Positions 1 through 10,352 of a DNA stretch of 64,000 nucleotides are shown here, one piece after another (within the stretch, counting starts at the first letter, position 1; the number at the start of each line of letters is the position of its first letter). A model generated the notes under the pieces. It did no database searches, was not told where the DNA came from, and saw only the letters and a program-made list of their open reading frames with translations. This stretch comes from Acanthosepion esculentum (taxonomy: Eukaryota > Mollusca > Cephalopoda > Sepiida > Sepiidae): NCBI GenBank assembly GCA_964036315.1, contig OZ038496.1, forward strand, positions 16,832,533 to 16,896,532, written 5' to 3'. The position numbers were made by a program, and so were the translations under genes.

Positions 1-89
1 TAAAGTAATTGACGTAATTTTACATATATTTACATAATTGACGTAATACATTACATATATATATATATATATTTTAGAATTAGACATAG

Positions 90-225
90 CCCGACAATTT
101 ATTTAAAGACATTTATATTATGTTTAACGTTCTTTTTATAGATACATGTATATTATTATAAAACAGAGCATTTGCTTAAATACATGTATCTATAAAAAGA
201 ACGTTAAACATAATATAAATGTCTT

Positions 226-258
<33 letters not shown>
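90..258 (+). repeat. SINE-A tail as a perfect snap-back palindrome
   Basis: Positions 101-150 and 181-230 are exact reverse complements (50 of 50 bases) around a 30-base spacer. The right half reads as the 3' tail of SINE-A (ACAGAGCATTTGCTTAAATA, then AAAAGAACGTTAAACAT) running into (AT)n; the left half is an inverted duplicate of that tail. (TA)n tracts lie on both sides (about 55-72 and 230-258). Half-arms of the same family recur near 44985-45060, 54000-54050 and 58180-58290. A 5'-truncated SINE with an inverted tail copy is the inferred origin. Confidence 0.75.
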
Positions 259-259
<1 letters not shown>

Positions 260-261
<2 letters not shown>

Positions 262-375
262 TTACATAAAAATGAAATTCTGTTGTACCCCATTTAGATG
301 GCCATTTCACTTCTAGAGAAATTTCTCACCTCGAGAAATTCCCTGGAGCTTGTCAATAGCAAAACCTTTGATAAA
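260..375 (+). repeat. Single arm of the 31-kb hairpin family
   Basis: The stretch matches the reverse complement of the right half of the hairpin at 30931-31116, sharing TGAATTACATAAAAATGA, TTGTACCCC and GAGCTTGTCAATA. It is a diverged one-armed copy that runs into the polypyrimidine tract. Confidence 0.55.
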
Positions 376-509
376 AAAATATTTCTCTTTTTTCTTTCTT
401 CTTTGCTGCTCATCATTTTTATTTTTACTTTTTTTCTTTTTTTCTTTTCTCTACCAATCGTCTTTCTTTCTGACACAATTTTCTTTTTTTCACATCATCT
501 TTCTTTCCT

Positions 510-544
<35 letters not shown>

Positions 545-880
545 GTTGCACTTTCTTTCTCGTCTTTTTTTTTCCTTTCTTTTGTACTTTCCTTTCTTTC
601 TTTCTTATGCACTTTTCATTCTTTCTCATCTTTTTTCTTTCTAGCTTTCTGTCTTTCTTCAATCACCTCATCTTATATCTTTCTTCCAATTCATTTTCTT
701 TCTTTCTTTTTTTCTTTCTTATTATCTTTCTATCTTTCTGTCTGTTGTACTTTAACATTCTTTATCATCTTTCTTTCTTTCTTTCTTCCTTCTCCCTGCT
801 CATCCTATGCCTTTTTTCCAATCCTTTCCTTTATACACTGAATTATATAATGTCTTCCCCATCCTCCTACTCTTATCAGT
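370..880 (+). repeat. Polypyrimidine (CTTT)n tract
   Basis: About 500 bases of nearly pure C/T on the plus strand, with a clean CTTT run near 501-545 and decayed CTTT/CTTTC elsewhere. Open frames here give only F/L/S-rich peptides in several frames at once, as expected of low-complexity DNA. A shorter related tract lies at about 1095-1280. Such tracts can form triplex DNA, but nothing here shows that they do. Confidence 0.85.
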
Positions 881-1379
881 TTGCCAAATAAAAAAAAATA
901 TTTGTTTGAACAAAATTGAAAAAATGGATTGTTGGCCAAAATTTGAAATCTGCTTGAATGAAACTATTTTCAAAATTTATTTTCAAGGCATATTTACCAC
1001 TTAAATATATGCACTTGTAGTGACAGGATATATAGCAACTGACTCTTCTTGCATAATGTATAAATACATATATAATATATTAAAATATATAAAAAAAAAC
1101 TCTCCTTTTCCCTTCTCTCTGATATCTTTTTTCTTTCCTACTTTTTCCTTTTTTTCATAGCTTTTTTCTTTTCTCCTCTTTACTTCTTCCTTCTTACTTT
1201 CTTTTCTCATCTTTCTCCGCATCCTTTTATTTACACTTTCTCCTTCTTCTCTCTTTATTTTCATCTGATTTCTTTCTTTTTTAGTTGGGAGAACCAAGGA
1301 CTGTAGTGTGACTGAAAATTTTCCATGAAAACAATTTGTGATTTTTTTTCAAAAACAAAAACCAAAACACACCAAAAAT
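881..1379. other. AT-rich interval with no supported gene
   Basis: Apart from the second polypyrimidine stretch (1095-1280) I recognise nothing. No open frame has a family motif. Confidence 0.5.
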
Positions 1380-1815
1380 ATAATGGGGAATAAGGAAAAC
1401 AGCATCAGCCTACACCAATAAATCCAAAAACTGTAAACTCTGCCTGGAGGAGAAAATAGTTATAATTACCTTTCAAGACCAACACAAACTACTAAATAAA
1501 TGATCAGAACTCATCTCAAAATGCTGACATGAAAGCGAATTTTTACTACATTACTTGGAAATTGAAACTGAAAACGAACAAGAATAAACAAAATAGATAA
1601 ATAAAATAAACAACAAGTAAAATAAATTAATTCAAACAAATAAGTAAATAAACTAAATAAGTAAAAAATGAATTAACTAACCACAAATGCACAGATAAAC
1701 ACAAAAACATAGTAATAACAATCAACAATAAAATAAAAAATTAAATAAAAACAAATAACATTATAAATACTGCGTTCAGATCCACAATTGTTTCCACTCA
1801 GTAGCCCCTAGAACA
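1380..1815 (+). pseudogene. Penelope-like element, C-terminal end and 3' UTR
   Basis: The plus strand encodes NKSKNCKLCLEEKI, a gap, then LLNK-SELISKC, broken by stops. This CxxC plus LNKRSELxSKCRH pattern sits after the GIY-YIG endonuclease in Penelope-like retroelements (family knowledge). It is followed by an A/T-rich 3' UTR with many AATAAA-like repeats and a conserved end near 1775-1815 (GATCCACAATTGTTTCCACT). Related copies lie on the minus strand at 41850-42600 and, tail only, at 58660-59080. The RT and GIY-YIG domains are missing. The family call is moderately sure. Confidence 0.6.
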
Positions 1816-1831
1816 ATTCAAAACACAAAAA

Positions 1832-1883
1832 TACATGCACACACACACACACACATACACACACACACACACACGTGTGTGTG

Positions 1884-1918
<35 letters not shown>
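1832..1918. repeat. Compound microsatellite (CA)(GT)(TA)(GA)
   Basis: Successive pure runs of CA, GT, TA and GA dinucleotides lie between the Penelope-like tail and a hairpin repeat. Confidence 0.9.
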
Positions 1919-1919
<1 letters not shown>

Positions 1920-1970
1920 TAGGTGAAAAAATTCAGATAGAGTATATCTGGAAAAAGACAATATCAATAA

Positions 1971-2102
1971 AGACAAAAGGGAAACTTATCTTAGCCAATA
2001 TGTTTTGTACTCTGAAGGACTTTATCAAGGCAAATGTCATGATAAAGTCCCTCGGAGGACAAAATGCATTGGCTAATATAAGTTTTCCTTTTGTCTCTAT
2101 GT

Positions 2103-2160
<58 letters not shown>
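1971..2160. repeat. Hairpin repeat with about 57-bp arms plus (TA)n
   Basis: 1971-2027 and 2040-2096 are imperfect reverse complements: both contain AGACAAAAGG, TTAGCCAAT and GGACTTTATCA. (TA)n follows at 2106-2160. One-armed or decayed relatives occur at 45270-45350 (AGACAAAAGTAAAACTTGC, TTTAGCCAATGCATTT) and probably 36960-37115. Transcription through it would give a long RNA hairpin. Confidence 0.75.
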
Positions 2161-2161
<1 letters not shown>

Positions 2162-2163
<2 letters not shown>

Positions 2164-2397
2164 GGGTAGAAATACAGTCACTATACAGTTACTTATAATA
2201 AAATGCAAAGCATTGAAGCAGTTGGCCTGCAGTTCGAACAGTATCAGTAATTAATTTACTATTGTTTACCATAGCATTTTATTGTTATTAACCAGATTAA
2301 AGAGAACCATTTTAATAATGAATTTCTGGACTGTTCATTATTGGTTTGTCTTAATTGTTATTGTAAGTAACTGTATAGTGACTTTATTGCCACCCTG
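2162..2397. mobile_element. Mariner-type MITE, 236 bp
   Basis: Terminal inverted repeats of about 40 bp: the left begins CAGGGTAGAAATACAGTCAC and the right, reverse-complemented, begins CAGGGTGGCAATAAAGTCAC; both continue TATACAGTTACTTA. About 36 of 40 positions agree. There is no coding sequence between them. It abuts (TA)n on both sides, consistent with TA targeting, although the left flank now reads TG. Confidence 0.75.
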
Positions 2398-2411
2398 TAT
2401 ATATATATATA

Positions 2412-3301
2412 CAGGTTACAATCGATAAATTCTTGTCTAAATTACATAAACTGAAAATAACACTGACATCTCATTTTAACAGAAATATTTACCAAAATTA
2501 CACAAAAATATTTTGAAATAATAAAGAGTAAATTTATTCAATAAAATCACCATTGGCTTCAAACACGGCCTCCTCCAGATGACTTCAGAATCTTCTGCAA
2601 CTCTTCTGGACAGTTTCCTTCTTGAAGTTGGTGAATGCTGCCATAATCCTTCCCTACAATTCATTCTTTGGTGCTACAAGGAGTTTTTTAGGTGTTTTGC
2701 TCAACTGCACCCCACACATAATAATCAAAGGGGTTGCAGTCTGGGGAGTTAGGTGGCCAAATGTAAGGAGTGAAATAGTTGCAGAAGTTGTCTGACAGCC
2801 ATGACTGGGTTACACTGCTTGTGTGGAATGGTGTAGAGTCCTGTTGCCAGATATTCTGGTAGCCATACTCTTGATCCAGGGCAGTACTATCTCCCTGGCT
2901 ATGAACCTGATTGACTTGGAGGGGATTGTTTTCAATCATGGCCTGGATCTCACCAACAACATCAGGAGTTCTTTTCTTATCAGAATGATCAGAGTGAGTT
3001 TCCCAGCTGCTGTACCTTCGTAATCACCATTAGACTCATCCAACTCTTTCCAAATCCTGTGCACTGTCCTCACATTGACACCCAAAAGTTTGTATTGTAG
3101 CTTCCAGTGCAAATGTAAGCAGTACAGCATGCCGTTTTCAAATTTCTGGTGGAGTGAATTGCATCATGGTAATCTTTTTCTCACATATGGTGCCCAGCTG
3201 ACACTATTATGCTCTGCAGTAGACAAAATCAAAAACAAACAATACACATGCGCAAATTAAAAAAAATATAAAATGGCGACAATTTATGCATCACACCCCT
3301 G
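2412..3301 (-). pseudogene. Mariner-superfamily transposase fossil (DD37D-like)
   Basis: The minus strand encodes an N-terminal helix-turn-helix piece (LLGVNVRTVHRIWKELDES, 2936-3130) and a catalytic piece (2688-2939) with QQDSTPFHT and WPPNSPDCNPFDYYVWG. By my count 37 residues separate the D of QQD from the D of FDYY, the spacing of the maT-type DD37D group; the first catalytic D is not visible. Termini are inverted: CAGGTTACAATCGATAAATT on the left and, reverse-complemented, CAGGGGTGTGATGCATAAAT on the right. Frame breaks and the 890-bp length, short of a normal 1.2-1.3 kb, show it is dead. Confidence 0.75.
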
Positions 3302-3345
3302 CATGTTTATGTCTGTATATAACTGTTCCCCGCCCACCACCACTT

Positions 3346-3848
3346 TCTCAAGATTCTGAGGTCCTTCCATGATGGTATGGAAGCCTGTGTCAGTTTTGGC
3401 GGTATGCTTACGGAGCCAATCAAGATTGAAAATGGAGTTGAGCAGGGAGATCTTCTGGCTCCTACACTGTTTGCTATCTACTTTTCAATTGTACTGCTTG
3501 ATGCGTTCGGGGACTGCTATGATGGTATTATGATAAGGTACAGGTCAACTGGCAAGCTTTTCAACATACGTAGGTTTGCAGCAAAGACAAAAGTCTTTTT
3601 TAGTTTAGTGCGCAACCTTCTCTATGCCAATGACTGTGACCTAGTTGCACACACAATCCAACATGCACAGGAGTTCATGGATCGACTATCAGGGTCATGT
3701 AAGGCTTTTGGACTGTCCATCAGCCTTGACAAGACAATGGTTATGTATCAATCTGTCTGAGGAATTCAGTATATAGAGCCATCAATTTACATTGATGGTA
3801 GTCGACTTGTGATAGTAGACAAATTTGTATACCTTGGTAACACTGTCG
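3346..3848 (+). pseudogene. LINE-D reverse transcriptase, 5' portion
   Basis: A 127-residue reading (3377-3760) carries RT palm motifs: GVEQGDLLAPTLFAIYF (usually GVxQGCxLAPTLF), then the catalytic box LLYANDCDLVAHT where FADD/YADD is expected, so the first catalytic Asp is Asn. KAFGLSISLDKTMVMYQ follows. A stop at 3758-3760 precedes a readable FVYLGNTV. This is a non-LTR retrotransposon RT, truncated at the 5' end. It is cut by the insertion at 3849-4357 and resumes downstream. Confidence 0.85.
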
Positions 3849-4357
3849 CAGTTAGCTCCTCCTCATTTCCTTAACCTTTCAACAGGGGTCTCTCTCTCCC
3901 GGGAGTATAAATACTGGCTGACCTTTCGCCTCTTTCTCTTTCCACTGCGTCGCACACGTGCGGCCAAACTGCCTCTCCTGGGGCCGCAACCTCGCGCGTG
4001 AGGTGAGGTAAAAAAAAAACTTTCTCTTTTTCACTTACACCACTATGTGATCCTCTCACACAAGCAGCGTTTCCCATATTCTGGGAACACGCTTACGCAT
4101 CCGTACGGACACTCAACACCCACACACAATAATTTCTCCATACAACACTGTAACATTTTATTCATGTCTTCAATGTATTTGTAATTCGTGTATTAATCTA
4201 TTTGTTATTAATATATATTTGTTCGCATACATGCATATTCGTCTTGTTTGTTTCCTTGGGACGCCATTAAAGTTCAACATTCTTATGTAGCTGGACCGGC
4301 CAGCGGAAGTCATAACCTAGAGATAACTCATCTTCTCTTCTCACATTCACACACCGC
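3849..4357 (+). mobile_element. Solo-LTR-like insertion in LINE-D
   Basis: This block separates FVYLGNTV from the next LINE-D codons (DEIALRIKKASNAF, from about 4397). It is locally GC-rich, with a TATA box (TATAAATA, 3906-3913) and a likely polyadenylation signal (ATTAAA, 4266-4271), the order expected of an LTR. It may begin TGTCGCAG and end near CACATTCACA, with a weak CAC-type flank repeat. There is no coding sequence. Boundaries are good to about 10 bp. Confidence 0.5.
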
Positions 4358-5290
4358 ATGGGCCACTACAACACCTTCAACAGCCACTGCTCCCTTGATG
4401 AGATAGCATTAAGAATTAAGAAGGCCTCCAATGCATTTGCAGCACTCAAGTTCCATGTCTGGTGTCAGAAGAGCATAAAAAACAGAAAAAATTAAAATAT
4501 ATAATGTCTGCGTTATGTCATCTCTGCTATATTCATGTGAGACATGGGTAGTTTATTGCAGACATCTGAAGATACTGGTAACGTTTTCATCAACAATGCT
4601 TTGGTCTGTGCTTGAAATCCACTGGATGTCTCACATTCCTGATACTGTTGTTATACAAAGGGCCAATTCACTCTCTGTGGAAGCAATTATAGACAACCAC
4701 AGATTGCGTTGAACAGACCATGTTATTCGTATGGCAGATGACAGAATACCAGAACAATTAATGTATGGAGAATTGGAAATGGGAAAAAGACTGCAGCACA
4801 AGCCAAAACTTCATTACAAAGATTCACTATACAAGTGCAATATTGGTTTGGATAACTGGCAGACTCTAGCTGAAGACCAGGTTTCTTGGAAAGTTGGTAT
4901 TGTTGATGGCGTCAAGATCTTATATGAGGCATCACAAAAATATGCAGAACTGGAGTTCGGAAAGGATCCCTGAATTACCATTAGGTGCTAACCTGGCCAT
5001 GTGCCCAATGTAATCAGATATCTCTGTCCAAGGCATGTCTGCTCAGTCACCAGAAATCACACCAATACCAATAGTATAGTGGATATGACAATTTCATATT
5101 GTCATGCTTTGAATACCTGACCTGTGCAAGTCGAGGTCAGGCTTGACAAAACATAAAAAGACACATTGGAAGTGATGAGGTTCAAAGTCAACTTCCGCAC
5201 CCCTGGAGATGATTTGACATGCCACATATGTAACAAGAAATGCGGATCGATGGCTGGCTTTATGAGCCACTGTCATTCACACATCAAATG
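4358..5290 (+). pseudogene. LINE-D C-terminal domain with C2H2 finger
   Basis: LINE-D resumes with LDEIALRIKKASNAFAALKF, then LLYSCETWVVYCRHLKIL, RANSLSVEAIIDNHRLR and MADDRIPEQLMYGEL (4731-4973), all standard post-RT landmarks of this LINE group. Near 5205-5285 it ends with DLTCHICNKKCGSMAGF then MSHCHSH: a CxxC-x12-HxxxH zinc finger kept in frame at the extreme C-terminus. Several stops and frame shifts separate the blocks, so it is dead. Confidence 0.85.
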
Positions 5291-5349
5291 AATGCCGTGT
5301 TGTGGAGGTAGGGAGAGTTTAACTGATGGACTGGACATGTCAGTGATGG

Positions 5350-5681
5350 TCATACTCACTTTGTGCGAGATGTGCGAGACATGAAGCTATTGGAGTAGAA
5401 GAGACGTCTACATCTAACAGTTTCAACGGTGAAGGGGTGGGAACGGGATGCCAGCCTCGTAGGATGCTTAAATTCATGAGGCCTGGGAACCAGCGAAAGC
5501 AGCTCATCAGAGCAATTACCATGAAAGTATTTGTAAAAACGACAGCAAGGCAACGGCACGTCAGTGAGAGAGCGACTGCAGACGAGATGACAGATCAGGG
5601 CCAATTACATTGCATATCCGTCTCTGGCTCATATCAAGAACCCTGAGGCAAACAGCAGGGGCTCCAGACCATATATGGCAG

Positions 5682-5690
<9 letters not shown>
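5350..5690 (-). pseudogene. LINE-A ORF2 C-terminus
   Basis: The minus strand reads IWSGAPAVCLRVLD, then YKYFHGNCSDELLSLVPRP, then FTVETVRCRRLFYS and SFMSRTSR, in two frames that change near 5560-5600. These are the last RT-associated blocks of LINE-A. It abuts (TA)n at 5688-5731. Matching blocks occur at 7245-7700, 21270-21540, 36365-36745, 57225-57345 and elsewhere. Confidence 0.8.

Positions 5691-5731
<41 letters not shown>
5688..5731. repeat. (TA)n microsatellite
   Basis: About 22 uninterrupted TA units. Other long TA runs: 6558-6609, 8529-8609, 8812-8884, 10357-10418, 30787-30825, 34700-34735, 40993-41031, 43758-43820, 45066-45117, 58139-58179 and 59555-59592. Most abut a SINE tail, hairpin or transposon end. 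Confidence 0.95.
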
Positions 5732-5735
<4 letters not shown>

Positions 5736-6085
5736 GTTTTCCTTTGTAGCAATAAGCCAAATTCTGTACTGAGCATAATGATAGTGATGAAAAATCTGTA
5801 CGTTCGATGGTCATTGGTGATGTCCAAATTTATTGCTAAGAAATAATTATTAACAAATGTCATTTAAAACAAAGTAGGCATAAAATGATTAATACACGGA
5901 TTGAGTGCATATATTTGTGGTGTAATAAAGTATAATTGATCAGCTTGATAATCAAACAGTTACCATTCATCTTGAAAATTACTTAGCTGATGTTGAAAAC
6001 AAGAACCTTTGTCTAAAAGTCAAGGTAATATTGATCTTGTCGAATTGAGTTCCATCCCCTTAAAATGATGTATATTAGATTGTAG

Positions 6086-6440
6086 TTGCAGATCCTTAAT
6101 AGCAGTGGCCAGCAAGAGGTTTTTGTTCATCAGAAGGTTGTATTGCATCTGGAAAATGCCAGGTTTTATATCTGTTTACAGATGCAGTATAAATTTGGTG
6201 AGATGCCCATACCCAACTACACCTGCTGTACTCACTTGGACTTGAATGTTTGGATTATCACTTATTTCAATCCCCACAAAGTCTTTTTAATGGGAAAATG
6301 TTAAATTTTCTGGAAGCTGGTAAAAACCAATTAGACTAGTTTATCACCAAGAAAGATGCTAACTTTTGGGAAGAGGAATCATAAAGTTGTCTCCAAGATG
6401 GCAAAAGGTGGTTGATAAAGATATTGCATATGTTGTTAAA
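6086..6440 (+). pseudogene. Mariner transposase fragment
   Basis: The plus strand reads QKVVLHLENARFYICLQ (mariner VLHxDNARPH region, catalytic D now E), later LNFLEAGKNQLD, then FITKKDANFWEEES and LQDGKRW, which match the C-terminal mariner blocks (FFxxKxxxFWExGIxxLPxRW). Stops and at least one indel are present, and no inverted repeats were found. It is an old, unclassified DD34D-type copy. Confidence 0.65.
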
Positions 6441-6554
6441 GTAATCTATGTACAAATATCTAAGAATTCTCTGTGAAATTCACTTGAAAGTACTTCAGAC
6501 ATTTATTCTGAGCCAATATCTATCTATCCATCTAGCTAAGTATCTATCACAATC

Positions 6555-6611
<57 letters not shown>

Positions 6612-6614
6612 AAT

Positions 6615-7050
6615 CTGTTCATTATTTATCCATCTATCACGGTTGATTTATCAGGAAGGAGACGTTATGATGTTTTCAGCCTGGATGGGGGTGATCCAAG
6701 CATACAGCATCTTTGGAAAGTATCTGAAAACCATACCATGCGTTGACCCAAGCCTTGTGAGTGAAATTGGGTAGACAGAACACTTGGGAGCCATTGATAG
6801 CTGTGCTAGCATGAAGTCACAAGTCATTGTGACTGAGGGTTTGAATGTGCTAGCGTTGTTCAGATTGTTGATCATGCTACTAGATAACATGCTCTCTCCC
6901 AGAAACTGTAACTAAGGTCTGCTCAGCATAGTTGCAGTATAAACCACAGGTTGGCTCTGTGGGTGTTGAACAAACACAAATGTGCCTGAGTGAGTGTCTG
7001 CAATAGGGATTGGCTAGCCTCCTTAGTAGACAGGTATCCTTGAATACGAG
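6615..7050. other. Unclassified interval
   Basis: This has a more even base composition than its surroundings but no open frame with family motifs. The string CCTTGTGAGTGAAATTGGGT resembles the edge of a dispersed repeat; I could not assign it. Confidence 0.3.
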
Positions 7051-7054
7051 TGGC

Positions 7055-7057
7055 CAG

Positions 7058-7094
<37 letters not shown>

Positions 7095-7235
7095 CAATCT
7101 TTATGTATATCTATTTCATTCTGTCTGCATCTATTTATCTATCTGTCACAATCTTTCATATATATAAATATATCTTAATCTTCATATCTATCTCAGTCTG
7201 TTCATATCTATCTATCTATCTATCTATCTATCTTA
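7055..7235. repeat. (CTAT)n microsatellite, interrupted
   Basis: TATC tetranucleotide runs at 7063-7095 and 7203-7233, with decayed copies and CAATCTTTCATAT spacers between. A (TA)n tract precedes it at 6558-6609. Confidence 0.85.
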
Positions 7236-7244
7236 ATATTCTGA

Positions 7245-7700
7245 TGTTATAGCATGCCTTTGTAAAATTGAATGATATTGTTCCTTTTCCATGATTTCCT
7301 TGACCTCCCCCAAAACACCCACCCCGTTCCCACCCTTCACCATTGAAACTGTTAGCTGTAGACGTATCTTCTACTATAGCTTCATGTCTCGCACATCTCG
7401 CCTGTGGAACTCCCTTCCTTATTCCTGTTTCCCTGACAAATACAATCTCCAACTATTTAAGTGTAATGTCAATCGACATCTCCAGCTGACTTGATCTATC
7501 CACTTCCCTTCTCTACATCCTTTCACCTTTCATTCCCATCTGCTCTCGCTCCAAATCTTCTGTAACCCCCTTGCCTTGATCGATCCACTATCTTTCTCCA
7601 CATCCCCTCCTTTACCACTCCTATCTGCTCTTCCTCCAAACCTTCTGTAACTCCTTGCATGCTACTGGCCTCCAGCCTTACTTGGGGTGATAAGCTTAAA
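7245..7700 (+). pseudogene. LINE-A 3' end
   Basis: The plus strand encodes FTIETVSCRRIFYYS, FMSRTSRLWNSLPYSCFPD and KYNLQLFKCNVNRHLQLT, then a stop, the C-terminus of a CR1/jockey-like ORF2. The 3' UTR follows: two tandem CACTTCCCTTCTCTACATCC-like blocks, then GCCTTACTTGGGGTGATAAG and an A-rich end near 7700. It is one of the best-preserved LINE-A termini here and serves as the reference for the satellite at 13969-21292. Confidence 0.85.
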
Positions 7701-8330
7701 AAAAAACAACAAAAAAAAACACAATAACAGACCCATCACCATCCATAACTGTTGGAGCTACACATTCATCATTAAGTCTTTCTCCTGAATTTCCTCTCAC
7801 ATACATTTTCCTATTACTACCAAAATATTCAGTTCTTGTGCCTTTTTGTTTATGACATTGTTTTCTGCTTAGTCATCTTCTGTTTCATGGGTTTCTTAAT
7901 GGCTATGCACCCACTGATCTAAATTGATTTTTCACAGTCAAGAGTGACACTAGTTGCTGCTGTTAAGAGGAATTACGTTCAGCTGTCAATTTTCTTTTGC
8001 TCTCAATAATCAAGTGTTTATCTACAACAGCAGTTGTCACTTTTTGGTGCTTCAGCTCTTTTTCTGTCAACATTTGTATTAGTTCCCAATGGCCTCTGTA
8101 ATGAATATTGCACCCCCATATCTAGAAATCTTCAAGGTTTTCGCAAGACCTATTTCACCACAATAATCACTTATGGCGTCCTGGGTATGACGATAAACTA
8201 CATCCGCGTCCTGGGTATGACGATAAACTACGAGGGTCGTTCAATAAATAAAGTGAATTTTTCGGTATAAGAACTTCTAATACAGATAGAAGCTTACTTT
8301 TTTTTTTGTTTCTTTTAGAAACTGAGCAAT
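7700..8330. other. Unassigned interval with a 30-bp tandem duplication
   Basis: No gene is supported. GCGTCCTGGGTATGACGATA is repeated at 8176 and 8206. Immediately after, ACGAGGGTCGTTCAATAAAT (about 8230) resembles a mariner terminal inverted repeat, but I see no partner end. Confidence 0.4.
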
Positions 8331-8334
8331 TAAA

Positions 8335-8510
8335 GCACACTGAATCAGATAATGGTTTCCCCTCCAAAGAGGGATACAGATTCAAATCCTGCTAGAGGAC
8401 TCATTTTCTTTGATAAGTTTTATCAAGTGTTCAGGTTGGTTAACAAAATAAATAAATTTAAAAAAAATAAAAAAATGGTGTGTCTACTCAAATATGTGTA
8501 TCCACTAAAA
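8335..8510 (+). repeat. SINE-A, plus strand
   Basis: A tRNA-like head (AATGGTTTCCCCTCCAAAGA) is followed by a B-box-like AGATTCAAATCC (consensus GGTTCRANNCC) and the body. The tail (CTACTCAAATATGTGTATCC) runs into (TA)n at 8529-8609. The same head and tail, inverted, occur at 39640-39830, 41357-41520, 50820-51020 and 54000-54200. Pol III transcription is inferred. Confidence 0.75.
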
Positions 8511-8525
8511 ATAACATTTGAAATA

Positions 8526-8610
<85 letters not shown>

Positions 8611-8613
<3 letters not shown>

Positions 8614-8775
8614 AGCCAGGAAAACACAAAATTTAAATTAAATTATTATGTTCCCCGTCAACCTTGATAAGCTAGGGAACGAAACCGGTTGGTCTATCTT
8701 GTTACTGTTTCTATCTCTTATTTTTTATTTTTCCGAATGCCTATAAGGAATAAATTTTATGTTTTCCTGGCTATA
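8611..8775. repeat. Short fold-back element between (TA)n tracts
   Basis: 8611-8635 and 8751-8775 are reverse complements with about one mismatch (TATAGCCAGGAAAACA). The centre holds CCTTGATAAGCTAGGGAACG then AAACCGG, which resembles the CTGAnGA...GAAA layout seen elsewhere in the window. (TA)n borders it at 8529-8609 and 8812-8884. Confidence 0.65.
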
Positions 8776-8804
8776 TTACGGTTCTGTACCTCCAACAATT
8801 TATT

Positions 8805-8895
<91 letters not shown>

Positions 8896-8939
8896 CATAT
8901 TTGGGCAGCATATCTTTATTCAAGCATGTTTCATTGAAT

Positions 8940-9398
8940 AATATAGACAGATAACGTCTGTTTATTTTTATAATAATCACTTCTAGTTCTCTAATCAGTT
9001 TCTTGATGTTAAGTTGAAATTCATCAAGGAAGGCGCCATAGTTTTTACTACCCCAAGTACTTTCTGTCTCCTCCGAGATCATCCTCAGGGGTGAATTTTG
9101 AAGACAAACTTAATGTAACTGTGATTATTTTTTACTTAGCTGATCTTACATTTAGTACCTCGACTCCAGAGTTTCATAAATAAAACTTTGTGTTTAAATG
9201 TTCGGTCGACTCCTAAGGAGGTATCCTAAGGATGTCTGTCAATTTTCAAGTTTTCATTATTTTCATATTAAGTTAAAAAAAAATAATTTATGCAATTTTT
9301 ATATTTTTTTTAGATTGATTTTTCTTCTTTGTGTACATGTTGTGCATCTATATGTGTGTGTCTGTGCCTATACGTGTGCATATGGGCATGTATATACA
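8940..9398. other. Unassigned interval
   Basis: AT-rich; no repeat or coding motif recognised before the Tc1 element. Confidence 0.4.
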
Positions 9399-9400
9399 TA

Positions 9401-10352
9401 CAGTGCTGTTGGATAAAAGTGACTCACCTGATTTTTTTTTACTAAATGTTCTCTTCTCCGATGAAACGAAAGTTGAGCTAAATTCAAGGGATAAGCGATC
9501 TAAAATCCGAAGAAGCAGCTTTGAAAGCTCTTTGAATTTAGCAGTAAGTATTGTCAAGCATCCGTTCAGTATAATGTTCTGGGGGTGCTTTTCTTTTCAT
9601 GGAACTGGTTTCTTAAAACCTATTGAAAAGACCCTCAGGAGCGAGCAGTACAAGAGAATTTTAGAGTCTTGTCGGCTCCCTTCTGCTGAAAGGGTGCAAA
9701 TTGACCCCACCCACCTCATTTTTATGCAGGATAATGCTCCCTGTCACAAATCAAAATTGAAGAAGGAATACTTTGATGAGAAGCAGGTGAGTGTTATGAC
9801 ATGGCCGCCCCAATCTCCTGACCTCAACCCCATAGAAAACTTATGGAGCTTTATAAAGTACAGGCTCTCGAGAAAGCAGTTGAGCAACAAAGAGGATTTG
9901 ATTGTGAATTTCATATCCGAATGGAATTCAATACTTAGAGATGAGAATTGCCAGAACCTAATCTAATCAATGCCAAAAAGGGTTGAAAAGGTTTATTCAA
10001 AATAAAGGAGGACCCATAGATTATTAGGTATTTCGAACTATATTACCTATTATAAATAAATTATACCTCTATTATTCTTTATTTAAAGCTGTTCGGTTAT
10101 GTTTCTATTGATTACTAGTTTGCAGGAAATAAGTGAGTCACTTTTTTTGCACAGAGTTTTTCCCTAAATCTCATTCATATCCAAAATTATAATTATCAAT
10201 AGAATACCTTAGGGTGAGTAAATTTTTTTACTAGGTGGTCGGGAAGGGGTCTTTATATTAGTAAGATTAAAAATTAGTTTGATCCCAAAAACAATAGGGG
10301 AAAAAAGTTTTAAGTAAAAAAAAATCAGGTGAGTCACTTTTATCGAACAGCA

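Noticed and set aside
298..891. 197-codon F/L/S-rich frame that looks like a membrane protein
   Set aside because: It is a (CTTT)n polypyrimidine tract open in two plus frames; composition explains the hydrophobicity.
4731..4973. 80-codon frame as an independent gene
   Set aside because: It is colinear with the LINE-D C-terminus (RIPEQLMYGEL and flanks).
8226..8265. Mariner terminal inverted repeat (ACGAGGGTCGTTCAATAAAT)
   Set aside because: Suggestive alone, but no opposite end or transposase text lies nearby, so no element was called.
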